22,685 nt of DNA from the NCBI GenBank assembly GCA_902782595.1, contig CACZNW010000105.1:1-22685 (forward strand), read 5' to 3'. Below are positions 14,748 to 22,565 of the stretch, piece by piece. A model generated the notes under the pieces. The model searched no databases. It was not told where the DNA came from and saw only the letters and a list, made by a program, of their open reading frames with translations. Every line of letters begins with the position of its first letter. Within the stretch, counting starts at the first letter, position 1. Made by a program: the position numbers and the translations under genes. The DNA comes from an uncultured Methanobrevibacter sp. Its GTDB lineage: Archaea > Methanobacteriota > Methanobacteria > Methanobacteriales > Methanobacteriaceae.

Positions 14748-16154
14748 ATGGAAATGCCACAATCAATGCGCGAACAGTACCGAAAAGCAATTGAAATCAT
14801 CGACTCATCACAGGACATTAAAATATATTCACATATTGACTGTGACGGTATCTGTTCAGGTGCAATACTCTCAACCATACTGGACAGGCAAAACAAGCCT
14901 CATGAAATAGATTTTGTAAACCTTGACGTTCTTGATGACATTGAACTTGAACATGAACTTACAATATTTTCGGATTTGGGTTCGGGTCAGAGAATTGATA
15001 CAAATGCAAAAGAAGGACACAAGATTATCATTCTGGATCATCATCCTCCCCTTAGAGATTTGGATTACGGAAATGACCGGGCATACAATTACCTTGAAAT
15101 AAATCCCCATCATCACGGCATTGACGGATCATACTATGTTTGCGGCGGAGGACTGTGTTATTTTCTTTCAAAGGAAATGGGATACACTGATTTAAGTTGG
15201 ATTGGTATTCTTTCAGCAATTGGAGATATGCAGAACACCAGAAGCGGTCATTTTGAAGGATTAAATGAAATTATCCAGCAGGACGCCGTTGACGGAGGAT
15301 ATCTTGAAGTTACAAAAAACGACATTAACCTTTATGGGCGGAACACACGACCGCTCTTTAAAGCTTTATCATATTTCAGTGACGTTAAACTTCCGATTAC
15401 CAACAACACAACAGAATCAATGGCCGTTTTGGAAGAACTTGGAATTGAAGAAAAGCACAACAGGAAAACACTGAACCAGCTTACAATGGCTGAAAAGGCC
15501 AAGCTTTACCAGTGCCTTTCAGGTATGATTTCAAAGGTGGTTCCCGGAAATTACATCAAATACATTCCCCAGCTGATTATCGGAGATTCATATACTTTCC
15601 TAAAAGAGGATTCCAGCAGTTTTTTAAGGGACGGCGCCGAATTTTCAACAGCAATGAATGCCTGTGGAAGAAATCACGAAGAAAAAATAGCCATGGAAGT
15701 TTTAAAGGGAGACAGATTCCTTGCACTTGACCAGCTTGAAGCGGTAAGCAGACAGCACAGAACCAACCTTGCCCAGGCAATAGATGCGGTTGCAGGTAAT
15801 GAAAATTCAAATATAATTGAATGTGAAAACCTTCAGTATTTTGACGGAACCGGAATTAAACCCGAAATTGTCGGTACCATAACCGGAATGATACTTGGAT
15901 ACTGTAACTGGAAAAAACCAATAATAGGATTTACTCAAACTGATGATGATATGTTAAAAGTATCTCTTAGATGCTCAAGACTGCTATCCTATGACGGAAT
16001 CCATTTTGGAAACATTATACGCAAGGTTTCCGCTGAAGTTGGAGGTACCGGCGGAGGACATTCAATGGCATGCGGTGCTTACATACCTATTGATAAAAAA
16101 AGTGAATTCCTTGAACGATTTAATAGTGAACTTGCGGGCAAACTAACAAATTAG
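14748..16154 (+). CDS. DHH-family exonuclease, archaeal RecJ/GAN type
   Basis: The 468-residue protein is a DHH-DHHA1 phosphoesterase of the RecJ group; archaeal members (GAN) bind GINS in the replisome and degrade single-stranded DNA or RNA from the 5' end. Motif I is HIDCDGICSGA (29-39), motif II SDLGSG (75-80), the DHH motif is LDHHPP (96-101), motif IV is SAIGDMQ (156-162), and the DHHA1 end has GGTGGGHSMACGAYIP. All metal-binding positions seem present, so it should be active. Whether it is the GINS partner or a second paralogue cannot be told from one window. It starts 5 bases after srp19 with a TGAT-type site. Confidence 0.88.
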   Translation: MEMPQSMREQYRKAIEIIDSSQDIKIYSHIDCDGICSGAILSTILDRQNKPHEIDFVNLDVLDDIELEHELTIFSDLGSGQRIDTNAKEGHKIIILDHHPPLRDLDYGNDRAYNYLEINPHHHGIDGSYYVCGGGLCYFLSKEMGYTDLSWIGILSAIGDMQNTRSGHFEGLNEIIQQDAVDGGYLEVTKNDINLYGRNTRPLFKALSYFSDVKLPITNNTTESMAVLEELGIEEKHNRKTLNQLTMAEKAKLYQCLSGMISKVVPGNYIKYIPQLIIGDSYTFLKEDSSSFLRDGAEFSTAMNACGRNHEEKIAMEVLKGDRFLALDQLEAVSRQHRTNLAQAIDAVAGNENSNIIECENLQYFDGTGIKPEIVGTITGMILGYCNWKKPIIGFTQTDDDMLKVSLRCSRLLSYDGIHFGNIIRKVSAEVGGTGGGHSMACGAYIPIDKKSEFLERFNSELAGKLTN

Positions 16155-16165
16155 TATATATACTA
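16152..16165. promoter_or_regulatory. palindromic TATA region, possible operator
   Basis: TAGTATATATACTA is a perfect 14-bp palindrome that starts in the stop codon of the upstream nuclease gene and contains the only good TATA box of the regulator gene. A start of transcription near 16184 fits. A regulator bound here would block TBP, so autoregulation is possible but inferred. Confidence 0.5.
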
Positions 16166-16211
16166 TTAAAGATAAAAATAAAAATTAATCAATTATAATT
16201 GAGGAATGAAA

Positions 16212-17018
16212 ATGATGAAAGCATTTAAAAAAAGAGGTGCATTAACACATTTCCAGATACTGAGTGAAATATCAAAACAAGACCCGCATCTCAAACAAAA
16301 AGATTTGGCTGAAAAATTAGGAATAACAATACAAGCTGTTTCCGAAAATATCAAGACACTGATTGAATTGGGATACATAACTTCCAAAGATGGAAGATCA
16401 CCTTACAAAATAACACAAAGCGGTATTGACAAAGTAAAAAAAGATGCCATTAACTTAAGAAAATATACAGATTCCGTTTTAGAAACCATGAACCATTATA
16501 AAACAATATGGCCGGCAATAGCTAAAGAAAAACTTGAAAAAGAAGATATTGTTGGATTATATATGGACAATGGTATTTTATATGCTCATAAAAAAGAGGA
16601 AAGTGCAACAGGCGTTGTTCTTGAAGATGCAGAAGCCGATATGGACGTTGCATTGACAAACCTCACCGGAATCATAGACTTGAGCGTTGGAGAAGTTACA
16701 GTTATTAATGTCCCTACAATCAAAGACGGCGGATCAAAAGCCTGTGACTTGAATTTAATTAAAACTATCTACAATAACGGAACAAACACCGGAGCAAAGT
16801 ATGAAAAGGTTGCAATTGCAGGTACAGTATCACGTGCAGTTGCCATGAAACTTGAAATTCCGGTCAATATAGAATTTGCCGCCCCGCAGGCAACCGCAAA
16901 TGCAGCCCGTAAAGGATTGAATGTTCTGGCAATATGTGTAGGTGACATGAGCAAGGCATTTACACGTGAGCTTGAAAACCAAAAACTAAAATATAACATT
17001 ATCGACGGCGGGAAATAA
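16212..17018 (+). CDS. winged-helix transcriptional regulator with C-terminal ligand-type domain
   Basis: The N-terminal 80 or so residues form a MarR-like winged helix, with LKQKDLAEKLGITIQAVSE as the helix-turn-helix and SKDGRSPYKITQSG as the wing. The following 190 residues are a different alpha/beta domain (INVPTIKDGGSKACD, AIAGTVSRAVAMKL, GLNVLAICVGDM) of a kind conserved in methanogen regulators; its ligand is unknown to me. The site GAGG at 16201-16204 is only one base from an upstream in-frame ATG at 16206, but seven from the ATG at 16212, so I chose 16212 (268 residues); 16215 is also possible. Its stop directly adjoins the stop of the convergent helicase. Confidence 0.85.
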   Translation: MMKAFKKRGALTHFQILSEISKQDPHLKQKDLAEKLGITIQAVSENIKTLIELGYITSKDGRSPYKITQSGIDKVKKDAINLRKYTDSVLETMNHYKTIWPAIAKEKLEKEDIVGLYMDNGILYAHKKEESATGVVLEDAEADMDVALTNLTGIIDLSVGEVTVINVPTIKDGGSKACDLNLIKTIYNNGTNTGAKYEKVAIAGTVSRAVAMKLEIPVNIEFAAPQATANAARKGLNVLAICVGDMSKAFTRELENQKLKYNIIDGGK

Positions 17019-18299
17019 TTAATATTCCCCTCTTATAATCTTTAACAAAGCAGCTGCAAGCTCTGCACAGTCGTATTCAGATTCGTTTTTAATTATCCTT
17101 AGGTAATCGTCCAGATTACCTTCTCCAATCAGCGATTTTGCTTCATCAAGAATCCTTCTGTTTTTGATGTCGGCTATTTCACGAAGCGTGGGCAACTCCT
17201 TTTCGATAATTTTACCGGAGTTGCGTTTTTTAATATTGCCGAACCTTGGAATTTCATCATCTGAAACCAAACTGAATGCATAACCTGTTTTTCCAGCCCT
17301 TGCCGTTCGCCCTATCCTGTGTATATAATCATCAATATTCTGTGGAACATCATAGTTGATTATAACCTCCACACCATCAATATCCAGACCACGGGCAGCA
17401 ACATCGGTTGCAACCAGAATGTCAATATTTCCGTTTCTGAATTTATTCATAACCTTATCCCTGGTCTTTTGGGTCATGTCACCGTGAAGACTGTCAACTT
17501 TAAAATTCTCTTTTTTTAAGTGTTTGGCCACATAATTAACGCTTTTTTTGGTATTGCAGAATATCAATGCCAAATTAACGTCATAAACTTCAATCAAACG
17601 GACCAGGGAATTGAATTTATCCTTAATATTGCATTTAAATGAATATTGGGTGATTTTTGGAATGCTGTCCCTGTTGTCTGACACTTTGATAAACTTCGGA
17701 TTTTTCTGATACTTTCCTGCAATCTGTTTAATTTCTGAAGGAATTGTTGCTGAAAACAGCATGGTCTGTCTTTGATGAGGAGTATTTGCCAAAATGGTTT
17801 CAATATCCTCCCTAAAACCCATTTCTAGCATCTCATCAGCTTCATCCAAAACAACACTTTCAACACCGATTAAATCAAGATTACCCCTTTGAATATGGTC
17901 TATTACACGACCAGGAGTTCCGACGACAATGTGAACCCCTTTTTTAAGCACCCTTGTCTGTTTACCTATCGGCTGACCGCCATACACCGCCAAAACCTTA
18001 AGTTTTTTAATCCCTGAACCTGCCTTCTGAATTTGTGAAGCCACCTGCATGCACAGCTCCCTCGTAGGACACAGTATAATTGCCTGGGGAGATTTGTCGG
18101 GAATGAAAATCCTTTCAAGAACAGGAACTGCAAATGCCAATGTTTTTCCCGAACCTGTCTGTGCCTGACCGATTATGTCCTTTCTTTTTAGGGCTTCGGG
18201 AATTGCCATTTCTTGTATGGGAGTCAATTTGTCAAACCCCATATTAGCGATGGCTTTTTTAATATCATCTGAAATGTTTAAATCATCAAAATTCATCAT
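17019..18299 (-). CDS. DEAD-box RNA helicase
   Basis: The 426-residue protein unwinds RNA duplexes with ATP. All helicase motifs are present in order: Q motif in FDKLTPIQEMAIP, motif I AQTGSGKT (46-53), Ia PTREL, Ib TPGR, II DEAD (152-155), III SAT (183-185), IV LIFCNTK, V ARGLDID and VI HRIGRTAR. The short C-terminal tail lacks a known RNA-binding domain. It is the DeaD/RhlE-type enzyme common in methanogens, where some members are cold-induced. No ribosome binding site is seen before the double ATG, and a TATA-like box (18320-18331) about 27 bp upstream fits a leaderless start; read-through from the radical SAM gene 33 bp upstream is also possible. Confidence 0.96.
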   Translation of the reverse strand: MMNFDDLNISDDIKKAIANMGFDKLTPIQEMAIPEALKRKDIIGQAQTGSGKTLAFAVPVLERIFIPDKSPQAIILCPTRELCMQVASQIQKAGSGIKKLKVLAVYGGQPIGKQTRVLKKGVHIVVGTPGRVIDHIQRGNLDLIGVESVVLDEADEMLEMGFREDIETILANTPHQRQTMLFSATIPSEIKQIAGKYQKNPKFIKVSDNRDSIPKITQYSFKCNIKDKFNSLVRLIEVYDVNLALIFCNTKKSVNYVAKHLKKENFKVDSLHGDMTQKTRDKVMNKFRNGNIDILVATDVAARGLDIDGVEVIINYDVPQNIDDYIHRIGRTARAGKTGYAFSLVSDDEIPRFGNIKKRNSGKIIEKELPTLREIADIKNRRILDEAKSLIGEGNLDDYLRIIKNESEYDCAELAAALLKIIRGEY

Positions 18300-18319
18300 T
18301 TACAATATTTAAAAAACAA

Positions 18320-18331
18320 GTTATTTAATTT
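18320..18331 (-). promoter_or_regulatory. TATA-like box of the helicase gene
   Basis: The minus strand reads AAATTAAATAAC about 27 bp upstream of the helicase ATG at 18299, fitting a leaderless transcript. It lies in the 33-bp gap after the radical SAM gene. Confidence 0.35.
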
Positions 18332-18332
18332 T

Positions 18333-19193
18333 TTACATCAGTTTTGACTGGAAGGATTTTTGAGGAAATTCGGATAAATAATCAAATATCTCCCCGTTGT
18401 CATTTAAGATACCTGCATCTGAGGTTCTTTTTTTAAAAATTTTCATTAATTTCCGATTGTTTGGGCTTGGCAGGACATAGCTGTAGGCGAATTTTTCAGC
18501 ATATTTTTCCTTAAGTCCAGGAAAATGTTCATCAAGTTTATGATAGAAATATTCGCGATTGCCCTTTCTTAAGGTTACGCCCATTTCAAAGCACAGAACT
18601 CCATACACCTTGCTTTCAATACAGTAATCCAGAATTGAGTTAATATTATCTTCGGTATCGTTGATGTATGGCAATATCGGGCATAACCACACTACCGTCG
18701 GGATTCCGGCTTCATTTAATTTATTCAGAACCTCCACCCTCCTTGAAGTCGGACATACGTTGGGTTCAAGAACCCTGCACAAATCATCATCGGCCGTTGT
18801 TATGGTCATCTGAACAACAACCTTTGACTTTTCATTGATTTTTTCAAGCAGGTCCAAATCCCTTAAAATCAAATCAGATTTTGTAATGCATGTAAATCCG
18901 AATCCATAACGGTAAATCAACTTGAGTGATTTTCTGACATGCTCCAATCTCTTTTCAAGTGGAATATACGGGTCAGTCATTGCACCTGTCCCAATCATTG
19001 CCCTTGGACGTTTAATCAACTCACTTTTAAGCAACTCCAGTGCATTTTCCTTAACTTCAACGTCCTCGAATTTATGACCCATATTGTATACTTCACTTCT
19101 TGAATCACAATATATGCAGCCGTGAGTGCATCCCCTATAGAGATTCATTCCGTTTTTTGGCGACAGTATAGTTTTTGAATTCACATAATGCAT
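18333..19193 (-). CDS. radical SAM protein, SplB-like (COG1533 type)
   Basis: The protein carries the radical SAM cluster motif CTHGCIYC (C22, C26, C29 in the numbering used here) inside NLYRGCTHGCIYCDSRS, the signature of the spore photoproduct lyase-like family. Further conserved parts are GTGAMTDPYIPLE, TITTADDD and PTVVWLCPILPYIND. Archaeal members have no established function; DNA photoproduct repair should not be assumed. An in-frame TTG at 19214 would add seven residues, but the TATA box centred at about 19226 makes the ATG at 19193 the natural near-leaderless start (286 residues), and family members usually begin close to this point. The gene diverges from the Cas4-like gene. Confidence 0.88.
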   Translation of the reverse strand: MHYVNSKTILSPKNGMNLYRGCTHGCIYCDSRSEVYNMGHKFEDVEVKENALELLKSELIKRPRAMIGTGAMTDPYIPLEKRLEHVRKSLKLIYRYGFGFTCITKSDLILRDLDLLEKINEKSKVVVQMTITTADDDLCRVLEPNVCPTSRRVEVLNKLNEAGIPTVVWLCPILPYINDTEDNINSILDYCIESKVYGVLCFEMGVTLRKGNREYFYHKLDEHFPGLKEKYAEKFAYSYVLPSPNNRKLMKIFKKRTSDAGILNDNGEIFDYLSEFPQKSFQSKLM

Positions 19194-19220
19194 AATGTTA
19201 ATTTTAACTTTCAAGTTAAT

Positions 19221-19232
19221 TAATATATATTA
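19221..19232. promoter_or_regulatory. palindromic TATA box shared by two divergent genes
   Basis: TAATATATATTA is a perfect 12-bp palindrome. Its centre is about 33 bp from the ATG of the radical SAM gene on the minus strand and about 27 bp from the ATG of the Cas4-like gene on the plus strand. Neither gene has a ribosome binding site, so one box can serve two leaderless transcripts. Confidence 0.6.
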
Positions 19233-19252
19233 CAAACAACAAAAACAAACCC

Positions 19253-19945
19253 ATGGAACAGAAAAACATTATCGGATTTGAAAAGGAATACGAAATTAAA
19301 AACCATCCTTCAATAAAAGGTCTTCAGATAATTGAAGGGAAAAACAATTTCCCCATAAGCTGGCTGAATCAGCAGGGATATTGCGAATACCAGATATATC
19401 TTGAGTACATGAAAGGCGTCAAAACCAAACCTACAGAGGCAATGACCCGGGGAAGCAGAATCCATGAGGAACTTGAGGACATATTTAAACAGGACGCAAC
19501 ACCGTCAACATTTGAAGATGCCGTTGAGGCTTCAAAAGAAAAGGCAACCTTATCAAGAGAATGTTTTGTTATTGCACCCCAATACGGTATCAGAGGATAC
19601 ATTGATGAAATCTGGATGAAACCCGATGAAATCGTGATAATTGATGATAAACCGGGAAGAACACCCTATGAATCAACAATGAATCAGGTAAGGGCATACT
19701 GCCTTGCATACAAAGACATGACAGGTGATGAGAGAAAAATAAAGGGAGCGCTGAGAGAAAGAGGAACAGAAAATCTCTTTTGGATTGAGGTATTCACTCC
19801 TGAAGTTGAAAAATCAATCAAATTCACAATCAACAGAATGCACGGTTTGTTTGAAGGAACAAAACCGTTCATCGCCACAAAAAATCCGAAAAAGTGCAGG
19901 TCATGCAGGTTTAAAAATGACTGTGAACATGCAAAGTCATGGTGA
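19253..19945 (+). CDS. Cas4-like PD-(D/E)XK nuclease with iron-sulfur cysteines
   Basis: The 230-residue protein has the RecB/Cas4 nuclease motifs: H71 in RGSRIHEELE, D118 in GYIDEIW, the D-x-K of IIDDKPG (D131, K133), and the QxxxY motif in NQVRAYCLAY (Q145, Y149). One cysteine near the start (C44) and three near the end (C215, C218, C224) match the four ligands of the iron-sulfur cluster of Cas4 and related nucleases. It therefore should be an active DNA exonuclease. No CRISPR array or other cas gene is in the window, so it is a solo Cas4-like enzyme, probably for DNA repair or processing. It has no ribosome binding site and is probably leaderless. Confidence 0.88.
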   Translation: MEQKNIIGFEKEYEIKNHPSIKGLQIIEGKNNFPISWLNQQGYCEYQIYLEYMKGVKTKPTEAMTRGSRIHEELEDIFKQDATPSTFEDAVEASKEKATLSRECFVIAPQYGIRGYIDEIWMKPDEIVIIDDKPGRTPYESTMNQVRAYCLAYKDMTGDERKIKGALRERGTENLFWIEVFTPEVEKSIKFTINRMHGLFEGTKPFIATKNPKKCRSCRFKNDCEHAKSW

Positions 19946-19948
19946 AAA

Positions 19949-20413
19949 ATGAACAAAAAAACAATATCCGCAATACTTCTGATTATATTTTTGGCCACAA
20001 CCGTTCTTACACTGTCCAACGTGTTTTTAAATAATGAAAATGCCCTGGAAAATCAGACCGGAACACTGACAATAGACAACAGAACCATTCAGTATGAAAA
20101 GGCAGGAAAATGCATCGAGGTCATTGACGGAAATACCATTGATGTCTACGGTGTCGGACGGGTTCAGCTGACACAGGTTGACATTCCTAAAAAAGAACCC
20201 GAATTAAGCAAGGCAAAAAACTTTGTCATCGAGAAATGCCTTGGAAAAACAGTTTACCTGAATATTGATGATCAAAAACCGAAAGACAACTACGACCGTA
20301 CTTTGGCAGTAGTGTATGCTGACGGGTGTGATGTTAACAGAGAACTGCTGGACAGCAACCTGGCGAAGGTATCCTATTTCACTCCAAGTGAATTCAAAAA
20401 AGGAGAAGTCTAG
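19949..20413 (+). CDS. membrane-anchored staphylococcal nuclease-like protein, probably lacking key catalytic residues
   Basis: The 154-residue protein has one hydrophobic segment (residues 6-27), then an SNase (OB-fold) domain: CIEVIDGNTIDVYGVG, VQLTQVDIP, NYDRTLAVVYADG and NRELLDSNLAKV follow the family order. Compared with staphylococcal nuclease, Asp21 is replaced by N62, Arg35 by Q73 and Glu43 by K81, while Asp40 (D78) and Arg87 (R117) are kept. Loss of the first three predicts weak or no nuclease activity, so it may bind nucleic acid outside the membrane instead. The ATG comes three bases after the Cas4-like stop, and its site GGTGA contains that stop, so the pair is coupled. Confidence 0.85.
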   Translation: MNKKTISAILLIIFLATTVLTLSNVFLNNENALENQTGTLTIDNRTIQYEKAGKCIEVIDGNTIDVYGVGRVQLTQVDIPKKEPELSKAKNFVIEKCLGKTVYLNIDDQKPKDNYDRTLAVVYADGCDVNRELLDSNLAKVSYFTPSEFKKGEV

Positions 20414-21052
20414 TTAGACTACTCTGTTTAAACCCAGATATATTTTGTTTTTCTTATATACCTTGTCCAGAATTTCATTCCACTCTTCAATGCTGATATG
20501 GCCCTTGTTTGGAATTAGATTGTCAAGTGATGTTTCGGTTACGTTTAAAATATCTGCAAGAACATAGGATAATGTTCTGCCGGTCAGGGACAACTCATAG
20601 GGATCATAACCTGTAACAGTTAAAACCCAGATATTACTCTTTGAAGAACTGTTATATTCCTTTTTAAGTGAATCATACCAGCTGGCGATTACCGTGTTGT
20701 CACAGCCGATTCCCTCACCGATTGAGATATAGTAATCCGCACCGGTAAAGTCAACAGAATCAATTGCCTTTTGGATTTTTGAGTTGAGTTCTGGAGATCC
20801 GATTTCTAAATCCAGTTCATTGTTGGTTATGGTATCTGACAGGTAGTTTTCAAGCTCTTTTATATTTTTAAAATATCCTAACGGTTCCAGTCTGTCAGGA
20901 TCCCTGTCACAGAGGTCATAAATCAAATCCTCATCAACATCAACGATTTCATAACCTTCAAGCTTATGAGACTTATATTCCTTAAAATCTATACAATAAT
21001 TTTCCAGATCTTCCTTGTTTAAATACCAGAGCACTTGAACTTTTTTAATCAT
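20414..21052 (-). CDS. uncharacterised 212-residue protein
   Basis: I do not recognise this protein. It is acidic and soluble, without signal peptide or membrane segment. The N-terminal half is helical and charged (LNKEDLENYCIDFKEYKSH, DLCDRDPDRLEPLGY), the middle has IQKAIDSVDFTGADYYISI followed by a small-residue turn GEGIGCDN, and the end is again helical with HISIEEWNEILDKVY. A TGAT site precedes the ATG, and it starts 18 bases after the RDD gene, so it is the third gene of the hypE-RDD unit. Its stop directly adjoins the stop of the convergent SNase-like gene. Confidence 0.75.
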   Translation of the reverse strand: MIKKVQVLWYLNKEDLENYCIDFKEYKSHKLEGYEIVDVDEDLIYDLCDRDPDRLEPLGYFKNIKELENYLSDTITNNELDLEIGSPELNSKIQKAIDSVDFTGADYYISIGEGIGCDNTVIASWYDSLKKEYNSSSKSNIWVLTVTGYDPYELSLTGRTLSYVLADILNVTETSLDNLIPNKGHISIEEWNEILDKVYKKNKIYLGLNRVV

Positions 21053-21070
21053 AATAATCAGATGACAAAT

Positions 21071-21469
21071 TTATAATTCGTTGACAACAACGGTTCTTGT
21101 AATATTGTTAAATAATCTGTCGGTACGCAGCAATTTGCCGACGAGCCAGTCAAAGATTATTGGAACCCAAAACATTTTAGTTAAATTACGCACGATTGCC
21201 TGTAACCAGGAGATATTAGCTCCGTTTTTTGATTTCACCCGCAGATACATTAAGGATTTACCTACGCTTGCACCGGCCAATTTTTCACACAATACAAAGT
21301 ATACCAAAACGAAAATTGCCATTGCAAAAGGTAAAAACTGGTAAACTGAGTAGACATTCTTTGCTCCTACCATATTGAATGTGAAAAATGATACAATCCA
21401 CATGAATGCTGAAACTACAATGAAATCCAGTATATAGGCAACGACCCTTCTAGTAAACACAGTAGCCAT
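21071..21469 (-). CDS. RDD-family membrane protein
   Basis: The 132-residue protein fits the RDD family: an arginine next to the first membrane segment (TRRVVAYILDFIVV, with the Asp inside the segment), a second hydrophobic stretch at about 45-62 and a third at about 95-110, and the conserved GASVGKSLMYLRV between them. RDD proteins are small integral membrane proteins, some linked to ion transport, with mostly unknown function. A very good site (GAGGTGAT) lies before the ATG and overlaps the hypE stop, so it is coupled to hypE. Confidence 0.88.
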   Translation of the reverse strand: MATVFTRRVVAYILDFIVVSAFMWIVSFFTFNMVGAKNVYSVYQFLPFAMAIFVLVYFVLCEKLAGASVGKSLMYLRVKSKNGANISWLQAIVRNLTKMFWVPIIFDWLVGKLLRTDRLFNNITRTVVVNEL

Positions 21470-21478
21470 ATTATCACC

Positions 21479-22498
21479 TCAACAAACTCTAGGAACTGGA
21501 TCGGCTATTGGTGCTTCAAGGATTCTTTCTCCACCGATTGGAGTGTTGACAACAACATAATCCCCTTCGACAACTTCACCGATAATTGAGGCATTTTCAC
21601 CATATTTTTCACCTTTGATAGCTTCAAGGATTTCTTCGGCCTTATCAGCCTTGACGCCCATCACCACTTTTCCCTCATTAGCTACTTCAAACGGATCAAT
21701 ACCCAACATTTCAGATACTGCATGAACCTCTTCCCTTATAGGAATCGCTTCCTGTTCAAGGACAACACCCACTCCCGCTTTGGAAGCCATTTCATTGATT
21801 GCATTTGCAAATCCTCCACGGGTAGGGTCTTTCATTGCAGTAACTCCACCAATATCTAAAGCTTTTTTGATTATGTTCCACATAGGAGCTACATCTGATT
21901 TCAAATCAGTGTCAAAACCGAATCCTTCCCTAAAGGACATCAGACTCATTCCATGGTCTCCAAGACTTCCGGTGACAATGATTTTATCGCCGACTTCAAG
22001 ACCTGAATCACGGACGACTTCGCCTTTTTTGGCTATTCCAATACCTGTTGTTACCATGACAATGCCGTCAATTTTATCCTGAGGCATTACCTTTGTATCT
22101 CCGGTAATAACTGCCACATCGACTTCTTCACAGGTTTCGTTTAATGACTTGATGATTTTATCCAAATCTTCAATGGGGAAACCTTCCTGCATAATGATTG
22201 CATTGGAAATAGCTAACGGCTTGGCACCCATAACGGAAACATCATTGATGGTTCCGGCTGCTGAAATTCTGCCTATATCCCCACCTGGGAAAAACAGCGG
22301 GTCGATAGTGTGACCGTCAGTAGTCATTACGATTTCATAATCCCCCAGAGGGATTGATGCACCGTCATCCAAGTCATCCAAACTAATACCACCGTTAACG
22401 CTTTTTTTGGTGATATTATCTAAAACTGTGCTGGAAATTAAATTTGCCATTACTTCGCCGCCAGCACCATGATTCATACTAATCTTATCTTCTGACAT
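21479..22498 (-). CDS. hypE: hydrogenase maturation protein HypE
   Basis: HypE takes the carbamoyl group that HypF places on its C-terminal cysteine and dehydrates it with ATP to a thiocyanate, the cyanide donor for the iron of NiFe hydrogenases, which methanogens need for hydrogen use. The 339-residue protein has the AIR synthase-related fold with NHGAGGEVM, ITGDTKVMP and DPTRGGFANAI, and ends with the diagnostic PRVC, where C339 carries the ligand. The C-terminal cysteine separates it from SelD and PurM, which share the fold. A GGAGAT site and a TATA box at 22551-22560 precede it. It leads a unit with the RDD and the 212-residue genes. Confidence 0.96.
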   Translation of the reverse strand: MSEDKISMNHGAGGEVMANLISSTVLDNITKKSVNGGISLDDLDDGASIPLGDYEIVMTTDGHTIDPLFFPGGDIGRISAAGTINDVSVMGAKPLAISNAIIMQEGFPIEDLDKIIKSLNETCEEVDVAVITGDTKVMPQDKIDGIVMVTTGIGIAKKGEVVRDSGLEVGDKIIVTGSLGDHGMSLMSFREGFGFDTDLKSDVAPMWNIIKKALDIGGVTAMKDPTRGGFANAINEMASKAGVGVVLEQEAIPIREEVHAVSEMLGIDPFEVANEGKVVMGVKADKAEEILEAIKGEKYGENASIIGEVVEGDYVVVNTPIGGERILEAPIADPVPRVC

Positions 22499-22550
22499 TT
22501 ATATCTCCTATAATATATAATAATCACTGAAAGAATATTTGTTAAAACAA

Positions 22551-22560
22551 GTATATAAAA
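22551..22560 (-). promoter_or_regulatory. TATA box of the hypE unit
   Basis: The minus strand reads TTTTATATAC. The start of transcription would be near 22529, leaving a leader of about 30 bases with the GGAGAT site at 22503-22508. A second TATA-like run at 22511-22520 is too near the start codon. Confidence 0.6.
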
Positions 22561-22565
22561 TTATG

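Noticed and set aside
16995..17035. A bidirectional terminator hairpin between the regulator and helicase genes
   Set aside because: Only five base pairs (GGGAA/TTCCC) with a ten-base loop are possible, which is too weak to call.
19253..19945. A CRISPR-Cas locus around the Cas4-like gene
   Set aside because: No repeat array, cas1, cas2 or effector gene is present on either side in the window.
21479..22498. SelD (selenophosphate synthetase) as identity of this gene
   Set aside because: The fold is shared, but the C-terminal PRVC and the absence of the SelD N-terminal Cys/Sec motif point to HypE.
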